Position numbers and translations under genes: made by a program. From Bacillus sp. DTU_2020_1000418_1_SI_GHA_SEK_038 (GTDB taxonomy: Bacteria; Bacillota; Bacilli; Bacillales; Cytobacillaceae): a DNA stretch of 64,000 bases. The stretch is taken from positions 310,001 through 374,000 of the forward strand of contig NZ_CP135435.1 in NCBI RefSeq assembly GCF_032341175.1, in the 5' to 3' direction. A model generated the notes under the pieces. The model saw only the letters and a program-made list of their open reading frames with translations. It did not search any database and had not been told where the DNA came from. This document shows positions 38,596-50,211 of this stretch, piece after piece. Position 1 is the stretch's first letter; every line of letters begins with the position of its first letter.

Positions 38596-38997
38596 ATGAT
38601 GAAGAAAAAACATGTGTGGCTTACAGTAGCTATTGTGTATTGTATAGCTATTTTTATAACGACGGCTTCTCCTGCTTCGACTGGTGGAAATACACTAATG
38701 ATAATAGCAGAAATTTTCCATCTATCTGAGGAGCAGGCAAGAATGGCTAATCTTCTATTTAGAAAGCTTGTACATTTATCAGCATTTGGGGTGCTTGCTA
38801 TATTGTTTTACAATAGCTTTGAAAAGCATCGATTTATAAAAGCATGGCTATACACAACAATCTATGCAGCATCCGATGAAATTCATCAGGCTTTTCTCCC
38901 AGACCGGACAGGCTCCATTGTGGATGTTGGAATTGATTCCTTTGGTGCGTTGATTGCTTTGATCATAATAAAAATGGCTACCCTCAGAAGAAGGTAG
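38596..38997 (+). CDS. VanZ-family membrane protein
   Basis: A 133-residue protein with four predicted membrane segments. It has the VanZ-like features FRKLVHLSAFGVLAILFY (residues ~54-71) and YAASDEIHQAFLPDRTGSIVD, whose Glu-x-x-Gln and Asp-Arg motif is the family signature. ATG 38596 or 38599; AAAAGG upstream. VanZ relatives confer low-level teicoplanin resistance in some enterococci, but most chromosomal copies have unknown function. Confidence 0.78.
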   Translation: MMKKKHVWLTVAIVYCIAIFITTASPASTGGNTLMIIAEIFHLSEEQARMANLLFRKLVHLSAFGVLAILFYNSFEKHRFIKAWLYTTIYAASDEIHQAFLPDRTGSIVDVGIDSFGALIALIIIKMATLRRR

Positions 38998-38998
38998 C

Positions 38999-39802
38999 TT
39001 AAACAATTTTCTTCCGAATATAGCCTGATAAAAGATCAATGCATGTGACCATGACAATGATACCTAATAAGATGATCCCCACGCGGTCCCAGTCACGTGA
39101 GCTAAGCGCAAAAATCAACGGAGTTCCAATTCCACCTGCTCCAATAATTCCAAGAATGGCAGCAGATCTCACGTTAATTTCAAACCGGTATAAAGTATAG
39201 GACAAGAATCCGGGCATCACTTGCGGGAGGACGGCGAACCAGAGAATTTGCAGGCGGTTTGCTCCGGTAGCTGTCAAAGCTTCTGCAGGGCCTGGATCAA
39301 TATTCTCGATCTCTTCCGAGAAAAGCTTTCCTAGCATCCCGATAGAGTGCAAACCTAATGCCAGCACACCAGCGAAGGATCCTGGGCCAACCGCTTTAAT
39401 GAACATAATTGCCATAACGATTTCCGGAAATGTCCGAACAAAGCTGAGAATGAATTTTCCTGTATGGGAAAAACTTCTACCCTCGCTCATATTTGCAGCC
39501 GCCCAAAAAGCAAATGGAAGGCAGAGGAAAGCTGAAATAAATGTTCCTAAAATCGCAATGGCAAGTGTATCTAGCAGCCCTCGTAATAAATCCTCTCCCT
39601 TAGGTAAATACACATAGTCCCAATCAGGGTTAAATATTCCTGAAAAAATCGCTTTCGATACTTGAGCAGCTGTTTCTTTAACCCCTGTTAACGGCATCCC
39701 AGAAAAAGCCCAAATATAAATAAGAGCTAAAGCGAGATAGATGATCCATAGACGAATATTCTTTTTCGGTGGCTTCACGATATTTCTTGATGGTTGGCTC
39801 AT
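38999..39802 (-). CDS. phnE: Phosphonate ABC transporter permease 2 (PhnE-type)
   Basis: A 267-residue permease with about six membrane helices. The EAA-type loop is IDPGPAEALTATGANRLQILWFAVLPQVMPG, split here at about residues 167-197. It is paralogous to the next gene upstream on the minus strand (same IDPGP...GAN...VLPQV pattern). It overlaps that gene by 4 nt and ends the phnDCEE operon. Substrates of this group include phosphonates and phosphite. Confidence 0.84.
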   Translation of the reverse strand: MSQPSRNIVKPPKKNIRLWIIYLALALIYIWAFSGMPLTGVKETAAQVSKAIFSGIFNPDWDYVYLPKGEDLLRGLLDTLAIAILGTFISAFLCLPFAFWAAANMSEGRSFSHTGKFILSFVRTFPEIVMAIMFIKAVGPGSFAGVLALGLHSIGMLGKLFSEEIENIDPGPAEALTATGANRLQILWFAVLPQVMPGFLSYTLYRFEINVRSAAILGIIGAGGIGTPLIFALSSRDWDRVGIILLGIIVMVTCIDLLSGYIRKKIV

Positions 39803-40593
39803 ATTAATTTCTCCCGTAATTTAGTACTGATGTAGTCGATCAATAAGACAACGACCAATGTGAAAATAATAATGGAGCTTGTTTTATCATACTCAAAGAA
39901 TCCAAGTGTTCGGTCATAATAGAGTCCAATTCCTCCGGCACCGACAAGCCCTAAAACAGCAGCCGCCCGAACATTTACTTCAAATGTATAAAGTACATAG
40001 GAGATATAATAGGGAAGTACTTGTGGAAGGACACCAAAAAAGATCCATTGAACTTTGTTTGCGCCCACGGAAGTCATGGCTTCGAGAGGCCCCGGATCAA
40101 TGGCTTCAATCGCTTCATATGTTAATTTTGCCACTAAGCCTATCGAGAAAATCGTTAATGCTAGAATGCCAGGCAGTGGCCCTAATCCGAAAATGGATAC
40201 GAAAATAGCTGCTAATAACAAGTCAGGAATCGTACGAATTAAGTTCAATACAAAACGCACAGGATAGTAAAACCACGTATTTCGAATAATGTTGCTCGCA
40301 GAAAATAGCGCAATCGGAATCGCAATAATAGCGCCAAAGGTAGTCCCGATTAAAGCCATTCGAATCGTTTCAAGCATCGGATGGACAATTTTTCCGAAGT
40401 ACGACCAATTTGGAGGTAGCATCTGTGCCAGCAGCTCCATCATATTAGGAGCACCGATGATAAGCTCAGTTATCGTTGAATTTGTCTGTATCGCACTGCC
40501 GCTAAGCAGCAAAATAATAATAAAAACGGTAAAATAGGTTTTTAGTTTACGAGGAGGTTCAGGTAGAACCTTCTTTTGCGGCTGACTCAGCAT
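39799..40593 (-). CDS. phnE: Phosphonate ABC transporter permease 1 (PhnE-type)
   Basis: A 264-residue permease paralogous to the downstream PhnE, with the loop [20 protein letters not shown] and [15 protein letters not shown]. It overlaps the ATPase gene by 7 nt. The pair probably forms the heterodimeric channel of a phosphonate importer. Confidence 0.84.
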   Translation of the reverse strand: MLSQPQKKVLPEPPRKLKTYFTVFIIILLLSGSAIQTNSTITELIIGAPNMMELLAQMLPPNWSYFGKIVHPMLETIRMALIGTTFGAIIAIPIALFSASNIIRNTWFYYPVRFVLNLIRTIPDLLLAAIFVSIFGLGPLPGILALTIFSIGLVAKLTYEAIEAIDPGPLEAMTSVGANKVQWIFFGVLPQVLPYYISYVLYTFEVNVRAAAVLGLVGAGGIGLYYDRTLGFFEYDKTSSIIIFTLVVVLLIDYISTKLREKLI

Positions 40594-41360
40594 ACTTCTA
40601 CCTCTAATAGTTCATCCTTCATAATTGGGCGGCCATAAATTTCCGCGAATGCCTCATCGGTTGCTTTCTCAACAGGCCCGTCAAACACAACCTCACCTGC
40701 TCGTAATCCAATAATTCTTGTTGCATATTCCCGAGCAAGATCAATAAAGTGGAGATTCACAATAGTGGTAATCCCTAACTCCTGATTAATTCTTTTTAGG
40801 TCATCCATAACTTGTTTGGTTGTTAATGGATCGAGAGAGGCAACAGGCTCGTCTGCTAGTATGATTTTTGCTTCCTGTGCTAATGCACGGGCAATCGAAA
40901 CGCGCTGCTGCTGTCCACCGGAAAGTTCCGTTGCACGGGAGTAAGCTTTTTCAAGAATATTTACCCTTTCTAAAGCATCGAATGCTAGATTCACATCTGC
41001 TTTTGGAAAAAGTCCTAAAATGGTACGCAAAGTAGAATGATAGCCAACCCGGCCTGATAGTACATTTCTTAAGACAGAAGAACGCTTTACTAAGTTAAAG
41101 CTTTGAAAAATCATACCTATGTCACGGCGGATTCGTCGTAAATCTGATCCCGTTGCCGTCGTAATCGATTTGCCATTGATAAAAATTTCACCTTCAGATA
41201 TATCAATCAAACGATTGATTGAACGCAATAGGGTTGATTTTCCTGCACCCGACAAGCCAACGATGACGACAAACTCACCATCATGAATCTTTAAATCAAT
41301 ATTGTTTAATCCTTTTACACCATTTTGGTATGTCTTGGAGACATTCTTAAATTCAATCAC
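40587..41360 (-). CDS. phnC: Phosphonate ABC transporter ATPase (PhnC-type)
   Basis: A 257-residue ABC ATPase. Walker A is GLSGAGKST (residues ~35-43), the signature is [15 protein letters not shown] and Walker B is [12 protein letters not shown]. The [11 protein letters not shown] and [17 protein letters not shown] segments are typical of PhnC. The start is GTG behind AAAGGTGG. A terminator-like hairpin separates it from the binding-protein gene upstream, so phnD is likely expressed above the rest. Confidence 0.86.
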   Translation of the reverse strand: MIEFKNVSKTYQNGVKGLNNIDLKIHDGEFVVIVGLSGAGKSTLLRSINRLIDISEGEIFINGKSITTATGSDLRRIRRDIGMIFQSFNLVKRSSVLRNVLSGRVGYHSTLRTILGLFPKADVNLAFDALERVNILEKAYSRATELSGGQQQRVSIARALAQEAKIILADEPVASLDPLTTKQVMDDLKRINQELGITTIVNLHFIDLAREYATRIIGLRAGEVVFDGPVEKATDEAFAEIYGRPIMKDELLEVEVC

Positions 41361-41384
41361 TCATATTCCACCTTTGGTTATTAA

Positions 41385-41431
41385 TAAAAAATGCCAAACC
41401 AGTTCATTACCCTTCACTGGCTGGCATTTTT
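41385..41431 (-). terminator. Hairpin between phnD and phnC
   Basis: On the minus strand AAAATGCCA and TTGGCATTTTTT pair, with an inner CCAGT/ACTGG stem and a T-run. It lies inside the operon between the binding-protein and ATPase genes, where partial termination would set their ratio. Confidence 0.65.
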
Positions 41432-41442
41432 GGCTTGCTAAA

Positions 41443-42360
41443 TTATTCGGTTTTTACTCTTTCTGCATAATCGCGAACAATATCAAACACTTTATCTTCA
41501 GATGGAGTATAGCCCTCATGGGAGTAAATATCTTTAATGATGGCATGACCTTCTTCATCCTCGCCAATTGCTATAAAGGCATCCTGAATTTTCTTCGCCC
41601 ATTCCTCACTCATATCGGAGCGGATTGAAATCGTATCGTTTGGAATTGGTTCAGTGAAATGAAGAACTTTTGTCTCCTCGAATACATTTGGATAATCGCC
41701 TTTAACAATATTTCGTGCATCTTGGAATATAACTGCTGCATCAACATCACCGTTTAGTAACGCAATCACTGCTTGGTCATGTCCTTTTACTGTAATCCCT
41801 TCAACATCCGTAAGCGGATCAATCTTTTCATCCATTAAGGCAGCTGCAGGCCAAACATAACCTGCTGAGGATGTAACGTCTTGGAAAGCAATTTTCTTAC
41901 CTTTTAAATCTTTCACACTTTTAATATCTGAATTTGCTTTCACTATAAACATAGATTTGTAGAAATCGACTAACTTATCATTGGGTGCCCCTGTTTCATC
42001 GTTTACACCGAAGCGTTGAGCTTGCAGAATAACATTTGCGGCCTCTTTTTCATGGGCTTGTACATATGCCGTTGGGGGCAAAAAGCCAACGTCCACTTTT
42101 TTCGATGCCATTGCTTCAACAATCGTGTTGTAGTTAGTTGATACGCTGACAGTTACAGGAATTCCTAGTTTGTCCTTCAGTAAACCTTCTAATGGTTTAG
42201 CCTTTGCTTCTAATGTGTCTGCGTTTTGCGATGGTACAAATTGAACAGTTAAGCTCTCAGGGGTGTAATCTCCGCCTGATGTTTTGTTCGAGCCGCATGC
42301 ACTCAAGATGCCTGTTGTTAGAGCAAGAGACAGGCCAATCGTTGCCAATTTCTTAAACAT
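41443..42360 (-). CDS. phnD: Phosphonate-binding lipoprotein (PhnD-type)
   Basis: A 305-residue lipoprotein with lipobox ILSACG. The mature protein has PhnD features: VQFVPSQNADTLEAKAKPL, VDVGFLPPTAYV, and DLKGKKIAFQDVTSSAGYVWP (split around residues 135-155). ATG 42360 follows GGAGG. A PhoP-type box and a -10 sequence lie directly upstream, suggesting induction in phosphate starvation. Confidence 0.86.
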   Translation of the reverse strand: MFKKLATIGLSLALTTGILSACGSNKTSGGDYTPESLTVQFVPSQNADTLEAKAKPLEGLLKDKLGIPVTVSVSTNYNTIVEAMASKKVDVGFLPPTAYVQAHEKEAANVILQAQRFGVNDETGAPNDKLVDFYKSMFIVKANSDIKSVKDLKGKKIAFQDVTSSAGYVWPAAALMDEKIDPLTDVEGITVKGHDQAVIALLNGDVDAAVIFQDARNIVKGDYPNVFEETKVLHFTEPIPNDTISIRSDMSEEWAKKIQDAFIAIGEDEEGHAIIKDIYSHEGYTPSEDKVFDIVRDYAERVKTE

Positions 42361-42401
42361 TTCAGTTACCTCCAAGTGGGAAAAAATATTTTACGATTTG
42401 A

Positions 42402-42407
42402 ATTATA
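42402..42407 (-). promoter_or_regulatory. -10 element of the phnD promoter
   Basis: Minus-strand TATAAT, 20 nt downstream of the nearest PhoP repeat, which is the usual spacing in Pho promoters. No good -35 box is present, as expected for an activated promoter. Confidence 0.55.
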
Positions 42408-42427
42408 GCAAACAAGATGGATAGTTC

Positions 42428-42454
42428 TGTAAAATGGATGTTAATTAATGTAAA
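42428..42454 (-). promoter_or_regulatory. PhoP box before phnD
   Basis: On the minus strand three direct repeats, TTTACA, TTAACA and TTTACA, have 10-11 nt periods (plus-strand 42428-42433, 42439-42444, 42449-42454). This matches the Bacillus PhoP consensus TT(A/C/T)ACA. Confidence 0.6.
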
Positions 42455-42535
42455 TTTTTAGTATAGTTTGTTATAAAATAACTTTACATGAAAGAACTGC
42501 CTTTATAATTGGAAAGTAATAAGAAGGGACGTGAA

Positions 42536-44125
42536 GTGAAAACAATGGAAAATGAACGCTGTGAGCTTATTATTATGGAAACAAGCGATCTGCACGGGAA
42601 TGTGTTTCCGATCAATTATAGGGATAATGAAGAAGTGAATGCAGGGCTAGCGAAGATTGCCACAATTATTAAAAGTGAGAGAGAAAAAAATCAATACTCG
42701 CTTCTAATAGACAATGGCGATGTGATTCAAGGGACTCCTCTAACATATTATTATGCAAAGTTCCTTCCAGAAAAGAAAAATCCGCTTGTAAACCTACTAA
42801 ATGATTTGAATTATGATTGTGCAGTCATTGGAAATCATGAGTTTAATTACGGATCCGAACTAATACAGGCAGCTGTGAACGAATCTCAATTCCCATGGTT
42901 ATCAGCCAATATAATAATAGGAGAAACGAAGGAAAGTGCATTTGGTCCTCCATATCTTGTTAAGGAATTTGAAAATGGGCTGCGCGTTGCGGTCTTAGGC
43001 ATTACTACACATTTTATTCCAAATTGGGAAAACCCAAATCATATTGTGGGACTCCAGTTTGAAGATGCGTTAGCTTGTGCCAAAAGATGGATCGACTATA
43101 TTCAAAAGAATGAAGATTACGATTTGCTTGTCGTTTCCTATCATGGAGGATTTGAACGGGATCTCTCGACCGGGGAGCGGGGAGAAGCCGTGACTGGCGA
43201 AAATCAGGCCTATGCTATATGCCATGAAATTGAAGGTATCGATATTTTGCTGACGGGTCACCAGCATCGAATGATTGCGGATACTTTGAACGGAGTGACA
43301 GTCGTTCAACCCGGCTACAACGGTCAGGCTTTAGGTAAAGTGAAAGCAGTTTTTGAAAAATTTGAAGGTAAATGGGCTTTAAAAAGCTGCTCCTCACAGC
43401 TTATAGAGGTTGACCATTCTGTTCAAGCTGATCCTCACATATTGAAAATGACTGAAAAGTATGAGAAGGACACTCAAATTTGGCTTGATCAGCCAATTGC
43501 CAAAATAATAGGGGATATGACGATTTCCGATGCATTAGAAGTAAGATTAGGAGATCATCCGCTTATTGAATTTTTTAATCATGTGCAAATGGATGCATCA
43601 GGCGCAAGGATTTCCTCTACTGCTTTATTTGATAATCGCTCTCGTGGTTTTCAGGAACAGGTGACAATGAGGGACATCGTTTCTAATTATATTTATCCGA
43701 ACACGTTGAAGGTCATTCGAATCACTGGGCAGGATATGAAGGATGCTTTGGAGATATGTGCATCTTATTTTATGCTCGATAAAGACGGTGAGATTCAGGT
43801 TAATCCTGCCTTTGCTGAACCGAAGCCCCAACACTATAACTACGATATGTGGGAAGGAATTGAGTATGAGTTTGATATAAGAAACCCTATTGGGGAGCGG
43901 GTCGTTAAATTAAGTATTAAGGGAGATCCTGTCCAGATGAAAGTTGAATATGATGTCGTCATGAACAACTATCGAGCCGGCGGGGGTGGCAACTACAATA
44001 TGTTCAAAGATAAGCCCGTCATTAAAGAAATTCAAACAGATATGACAGAGTTAATCGCTAACTTTATGTTGAAAAGAAAAACGATTTATGCCTCCTGTGA
44101 CCATAATTGGAAGGTTGTTCGGTGA
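42536..44125 (+). CDS. 5'-nucleotidase / 2',3'-cyclic phosphodiesterase-like metallohydrolase
   Basis: A 529-residue protein. An N-terminal calcineurin-like domain (METSDLHGNVFP, IDNGDVIQGTPL, VIGNHEFNYG, VVSYHGG, LLTGHQHR) is followed after about residue 310 by a UshA-type C-terminal substrate-binding domain (MRDIVSNYIYPNTLKVIRIT, NNYRAGGGGNYNMF). No signal peptide is visible, so it should act in the cytosol, like the YunD group. GTG 42536 has an AAGAAGGGA site 6 nt upstream; ATG 42545 is the alternative. It is divergent from the PhoP-boxed phn operon, which suggests a shared role in phosphorus supply. Confidence 0.8.
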   Translation: MKTMENERCELIIMETSDLHGNVFPINYRDNEEVNAGLAKIATIIKSEREKNQYSLLIDNGDVIQGTPLTYYYAKFLPEKKNPLVNLLNDLNYDCAVIGNHEFNYGSELIQAAVNESQFPWLSANIIIGETKESAFGPPYLVKEFENGLRVAVLGITTHFIPNWENPNHIVGLQFEDALACAKRWIDYIQKNEDYDLLVVSYHGGFERDLSTGERGEAVTGENQAYAICHEIEGIDILLTGHQHRMIADTLNGVTVVQPGYNGQALGKVKAVFEKFEGKWALKSCSSQLIEVDHSVQADPHILKMTEKYEKDTQIWLDQPIAKIIGDMTISDALEVRLGDHPLIEFFNHVQMDASGARISSTALFDNRSRGFQEQVTMRDIVSNYIYPNTLKVIRITGQDMKDALEICASYFMLDKDGEIQVNPAFAEPKPQHYNYDMWEGIEYEFDIRNPIGERVVKLSIKGDPVQMKVEYDVVMNNYRAGGGGNYNMFKDKPVIKEIQTDMTELIANFMLKRKTIYASCDHNWKVVR

Positions 44126-44212
44126 TTAATAACAGACTCGAACGTCCGCAAAAGTGCAGATCTCTTAAAATGCAATAATTAAGAAGTTGATATCAAGGTT
44201 TTAAACAATGTA

Positions 44213-44258
44213 AAGGGGTATCCAAAAGTTGAAAATATAACTTTCTGGACAGCCCCTA
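44213..44258. repeat. Palindrome with IS-like ends
   Basis: AGGGGTATCCAAAAGTT and AACTTTCTGGACAGCCCCT face each other with an 8-nt loop. GGGGCTGTCC is a common transposon-end sequence in Bacillaceae. No transposase lies nearby and no T-run follows. It may be a MITE-like remnant that now serves as a hairpin between convergent genes. Confidence 0.45.
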
Positions 44259-44304
44259 AAGCGATTAACCATATTTAATTACAATAGTGTTGAATTCTTT
44301 TCCT

Positions 44305-44817
44305 TTAGTAAACCGGTACCCAGCCTTCTTCTGTTACGAAAATACGGACAGCAACTACTTTTCGGTCGTCTGCGAGTGTGAAATAATGGCGAATATATTC
44401 TGGAACAGAGATTAAATCGCCAGGGTTTAAATGCACTTCAAAAAAGCGCTTATCTTTCCCTTGGATTACGAATACCCCGTGTCCGCTTGCGATAAAGCGA
44501 ACTTCGTCATCTGTGTGATGATGTTCTTTTTGGAAGTTTTTTAATAGCTCGTCAAGATTAGGCGTTGTATCGGATAAAGAAATAACGTCAGCTGTTTTGT
44601 AGCCGCGGCGTGCTGAAATATCATCAATTTCAGCTTGAAAAGCACTTAAAATCTCAGCTTTTTCTTCAGCACTTAAATTGAATTTTTCACGAAGGTTATC
44701 TGGAAGTTTTTCAATATCCCATTGCTCATAAATAACTTCTTGCCCCTCTAAAAATGCTGCAACCTCGCTTTGCTCTACAATTACTTCATCTGTGCCTTGA
44801 ATTGTGATTGTTGCCAT
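44305..44817 (-). CDS. mtnD: Acireductone dioxygenase
   Basis: A 170-residue cupin enzyme. Metal ligands are visible as His99, His101 and Glu105 in EHHHTDDEVRF and His144 in PEYIRHYFTL. It converts the acireductone of the methionine salvage pathway with O2 to 2-oxo-4-methylthiobutanoate and formate (Fe form) or to a dead-end product with CO (Ni form). Last gene of the S-box-controlled mtnWXBD operon. Confidence 0.9.
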   Translation of the reverse strand: MATITIQGTDEVIVEQSEVAAFLEGQEVIYEQWDIEKLPDNLREKFNLSAEEKAEILSAFQAEIDDISARRGYKTADVISLSDTTPNLDELLKNFQKEHHHTDDEVRFIASGHGVFVIQGKDKRFFEVHLNPGDLISVPEYIRHYFTLADDRKVVAVRIFVTEEGWVPVY

Positions 44818-44832
44818 TAGAATCTCCCTCTC

Positions 44833-45456
44833 CTATTTAATAGTTGATTTAGCATTAATCAATGCTAGTTGATATTGAAATAAAAATTCGCATGCTTCTA
44901 ATAGTTTCTTAGCTTCAAAGCCATCTTTTCCCCAGACGGTAATGCCATGGTTTCTAATAAGGACGGCTCCTTTATCAGCATGAATATGCTCTTGGAACTC
45001 ATCGGCTAAATTAGGGATATGCGCATGATTATGAATAATTGGGATGGTTAGCTCAGCATCCTCTTCCCAAAGATCAAAGGCCTTAATTAATTCTTGATAT
45101 TGAAAGGTTACTTTTCCTTTTTCACCGTACAGCTCTGAGATGACATTGTTTGCAACTGTATGAACATGAAGACTGCAGCCCGCTGTAGTTTTTTGAAAAA
45201 CAGCGCAGTGCAGCAAGGTTTCAGCAGATGGTTTAAGATGAGTTTCCTCAACAGCTTTGCCATCTCGGTCGACTAGCAGAAAATCTTCTAACGTTCTTTT
45301 TCTCTTATCTTTTCCGCTTGCTGTTACGAGAAACTGCAATGGTTCAGTGTGAACCTTGATGGCCAGATTACCGCTCGTTCCCATAAACCAGTCCCTTGAA
45401 GCCAATTCATCCTTAATATCAGCTAATTCATTCCATTTGGATACGAGTGTACTCAT
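44833..45456 (-). CDS. mtnB: Methylthioribulose-1-phosphate dehydratase
   Basis: A 207-residue class II aldolase-family enzyme. Zinc ligands are in HVHTVANN (near residue 98) and a later His in the [11 protein letters not shown] stretch. It dehydrates 5-methylthioribulose-1-phosphate to 2,3-diketo-5-methylthiopentyl-1-phosphate. The start overlaps the mtnX stop by 4 nt (ATGA), giving coupled translation. Confidence 0.9.
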   Translation of the reverse strand: MSTLVSKWNELADIKDELASRDWFMGTSGNLAIKVHTEPLQFLVTASGKDKRKRTLEDFLLVDRDGKAVEETHLKPSAETLLHCAVFQKTTAGCSLHVHTVANNVISELYGEKGKVTFQYQELIKAFDLWEEDAELTIPIIHNHAHIPNLADEFQEHIHADKGAVLIRNHGITVWGKDGFEAKKLLEACEFLFQYQLALINAKSTIK

Positions 45457-46118
45457 ACTTTCACATCCAATCTAGATTCAATGATATGGATACAGTCTTG
45501 GAAACGTTCGAAAGGCTCGTAAGGAATATTCAATTCCTTGCACTTTTCAATGAGGAAATCTCTGGCAATCACAATATCTGCAAGCTTAGCAGCTTGAAGA
45601 TCTGTAATTGAATCCCCAATAACGATTCTAGTGTTTTCCTCCGAAGCTAACTGACGAATAATGGAGGGCTTACAGCAGCCACAGCCCTTGCTTGAACAGT
45701 TATCATCACACTCATAAGGAAAGACAATTTGAATGTTCTCACTTGAAAAATCAGCTTTATTGCAATAAATTTTTTCAAATGGTCCGAAGGGTTCAAGAAC
45801 AGGATACACGAAAAAGTCAATTCCACCGCTCACGATATAAAGCGGAATATTTGCCTCTCTAGTAAACTGAACGAATTCAGCAAAGCCTTCTCGTATCACT
45901 GCATCCTTCAGTACAAATGAGATAATTTCATCTTTTTTAGAAGAGGGAAGAAGCGAGAACAGCTTGCCGACCCCTTCCTGAATGGAAACCTTTTGACTTA
46001 ATATATCATCCTTGATGGCGTCCCATTCCGGCGGAGCGAATTCTTTCATAATGTTGATGATATTATCTTTATTCGTAATAGTCCCATCAAAGTCGCAGAA
46101 AATCACTGGATTCTTCAT
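45453..46118 (-). CDS. mtnX: 2-hydroxy-3-keto-5-methylthiopentenyl-1-phosphate phosphatase
   Basis: A 221-residue HAD-superfamily phosphatase. The nucleophile motif is CDFDGTIT near residue 8, motif II is SGG, and motif III/IV is [15 protein letters not shown] near the C-terminus. It dephosphorylates the enol intermediate made by MtnW. ATG 46118 follows GGAGGTTC; the longer frame lacks a site. It overlaps mtnW by 4 nt. A Cys cluster ([13 protein letters not shown]) near residue 130 is a notable feature of this family. Confidence 0.9.
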   Translation of the reverse strand: MKNPVIFCDFDGTITNKDNIINIMKEFAPPEWDAIKDDILSQKVSIQEGVGKLFSLLPSSKKDEIISFVLKDAVIREGFAEFVQFTREANIPLYIVSGGIDFFVYPVLEPFGPFEKIYCNKADFSSENIQIVFPYECDDNCSSKGCGCCKPSIIRQLASEENTRIVIGDSITDLQAAKLADIVIARDFLIEKCKELNIPYEPFERFQDCIHIIESRLDVKV

Positions 46119-47338
46119 TTTGAACCTCCCCATAACTCTAGGGCTATTTTCAATTCTTGGTGTTCTTCTGCAGCGTTGGCCAAATTTTTACCTGCTAGAA
46201 CAGCGTCAACCGCCTGTCTAAAGGCCTTTCCACCGCCTGCTGCTCCGTGAGGGTGACCGTGAACGCCGCCTCCAGCGTTGATTACGCAATCTTTTCCATA
46301 GTCGTCCATTAACAGAGGCACTAGCCCAGGATGAATTCCTGCAGATGGTACTGGAAACGCCCGTTTTACTGCGGATTCTTCAGTCAGGTTCTCACCGATT
46401 GCTAATGCTGCACTCTTTTCAAGAGCAACACTGCCATACGGAGAAGGGAATAAGGAAAAGTCAGCACCCGCATATCGTGTTAGCTTGCCAAGTACAAGCT
46501 GACTTGCTACCCCGTAAAAAGCAGAAGAGGTGAAGGCTCCGCTATAAGCTGGATGTGCCATAAGCGGGAGTTGAACTTCCTGATCCTCCGCGATTTCCTG
46601 CAGAACATCCAGACCATAAGTATGAACATTAAATAAAAGGGCATCTGCACCAAGCTCACGGGCTCTTTTCGCTTTAACCCTTAATTCAGAAGTCCGGCCT
46701 GTCAAGTTTACAGCATAAAGAGTACGATGACCTGTTTCCTCATAGACCTGCCGCAAAACATCTTTACTTCTTAAAATACGTTGCTCGAAAGGTGTTAACG
46801 GATTATCAAAAAGGATTTCATCATCCTTCACAAGATCCACTCCGCCAAGAGCCTGTTCCCTCAATTGAGCGGTCAAATAATCGATGTCTCTTCCAATAAC
46901 TCCCTTGAAAATGCTCATAGTCAGTGGTCGATCATAAACATTTAAAGTTTTCCGAATGCCTTCAATTCCGAACCGTGGGCCAGGAAAGCTGCTTAATAGT
47001 TCCGAGCTAAACTCTAAATCAAGTAATTTGACCTCACCGTCTAAGGAAAGCTTCCCGAACACCGTTGTTAAAATAGCTGGTAGATCAGCTGAAAAATTCG
47101 CACTTGGATAAGCAATTTTTACTTTGCTTAAAATATCATTTTGTTTAACAGGGTGGCGCGTGTCCGAGAATTCCTCGACAGAGATGACGCGTCCTTTATG
47201 TTTCTTCAACTGCTCCTGCTCAAGCAGCGGCAAATCTGTCCATGAACCGATCGTTAAGCCAAGTGCGATCCCCTCCGCTTTTTTCTCAAAGGATCCTGGC
47301 TTGCCAAATAGCTGATAGGTAGCGATGATTTCACTCAT
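46115..47338 (-). CDS. mtnW: 2,3-diketo-5-methylthiopentyl-1-phosphate enolase (RuBisCO-like)
   Basis: A 407-residue RuBisCO-like protein of form IV. It carries IKPSVG-like region variants ([19 protein letters not shown]), [23 protein letters not shown] and [14 protein letters not shown], as in Bacillus MtnW. It enolises the diketone intermediate. First gene of the operon, behind a SAM-I riboswitch, with an AAGGAGGA site. Confidence 0.92.
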   Translation of the reverse strand: MSEIIATYQLFGKPGSFEKKAEGIALGLTIGSWTDLPLLEQEQLKKHKGRVISVEEFSDTRHPVKQNDILSKVKIAYPSANFSADLPAILTTVFGKLSLDGEVKLLDLEFSSELLSSFPGPRFGIEGIRKTLNVYDRPLTMSIFKGVIGRDIDYLTAQLREQALGGVDLVKDDEILFDNPLTPFEQRILRSKDVLRQVYEETGHRTLYAVNLTGRTSELRVKAKRARELGADALLFNVHTYGLDVLQEIAEDQEVQLPLMAHPAYSGAFTSSAFYGVASQLVLGKLTRYAGADFSLFPSPYGSVALEKSAALAIGENLTEESAVKRAFPVPSAGIHPGLVPLLMDDYGKDCVINAGGGVHGHPHGAAGGGKAFRQAVDAVLAGKNLANAAEEHQELKIALELWGGSK

Positions 47339-47384
47339 GTTGGTTCATCCTCCTTGTAAAATTAAAATTCTCTATAAAATAAAT

Positions 47385-47530
47385 AAAACCTCTTCAAATA
47401 AGAAGAGGTCAATAGACAAACATCTTCTTATTTCTCAGCATGAAAGCTGCAAGAATTAGCACCGTGTCAAATCATTTGATCGGTTGCCGGGTTTCATAGG
47501 GCTCGTCCCTCCACCTGCTCTTAATAAGAA
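47385..47530 (-). promoter_or_regulatory. SAM-I riboswitch (S-box) of the mtnWXBD operon
   Basis: On the minus strand the core reads AAGAGCAGGTGGAGGGAC, then a purine-rich J1/2 and the GAAACCCGGCAACC element, GACACGGTGCTAATTC and GCTGAGAAATAAGAAG. The expression platform is the hairpin at 47385-47409 (GAAGAGGT/ACCTCTTC) with a T-run. High SAM would form the terminator and shut the salvage operon off. Confidence 0.9.
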
Positions 47531-47573
47531 AAATATATTCAATTAATTTACGATTCAAAAGTAACTGCCTTTT

Positions 47574-47602
47574 ATTATTGCACCGCTTAAAAATTCTGTC
47601 AA
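47574..47602 (-). promoter_or_regulatory. Promoter of the mtnWXBD leader
   Basis: Minus-strand TTGACA (47597-47602) and AATAAT (47574-47579), 17-nt spacer, about 45 nt upstream of the S-box. Confidence 0.65.
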
Positions 47603-47670
47603 TACAGTTTGTGTGATTATTTTTTCTATTAGGAGTGTTGTAAAGTGAAAAAACAATTCAGAAAAAAGTG

Positions 47671-47699
47671 TTGACACTTTCAAAAACAGGTGCTAACAT
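47671..47699 (+). promoter_or_regulatory. Promoter of the mtnKA leader
   Basis: TTGACA (47671-47676) and TAACAT (47694-47699), 17-nt spacer, just before the second S-box. Confidence 0.7.
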
Positions 47700-47734
47700 T
47701 CATTTCAAGCAAACTAACGTGAATATGTTAAATA

Positions 47735-47938
47735 CTCTTATCATGAGCAGGCAGAGGGATTTGGCCCGATGAAGCCCAGCAACCGACCGTAATACCGTTG
47801 TGAAACGGGGCGCTATTAGCGCCGGGATTTTCCCGCAAGGCACGGTGCTAATTCCAACGGAAAGGAAACTTTCTGAGAGATGAGAGGCAGAGAATTTGTA
47901 TTCGTAAGCCTCTTTCGTGATGAGAAAGAGGCTTTTTA
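47735..47938 (+). promoter_or_regulatory. SAM-I riboswitch (S-box) of the mtnKA-transporter operon
   Basis: The core TTATCATGAGCAGGCAGAGG, then GGCCCGATGAAGCCCAGCAA, a long extra stem (GGGGCGCTATTAGCGCC), CACGGTGCTAATTCCA and a GAGAGATGAGAGG block are all SAM-I landmarks. The terminator is AAGCCTCTTTC/GAAAGAGGCTT with five T at 47907-47938. It is shared in type with the divergent mtnW leader. Confidence 0.92.
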
Positions 47939-47959
47939 TTATTTTCATAGATAGGGTGA

Positions 47960-50210
<2,251 letters not shown>

Positions 50211-50211
<1 letters not shown>

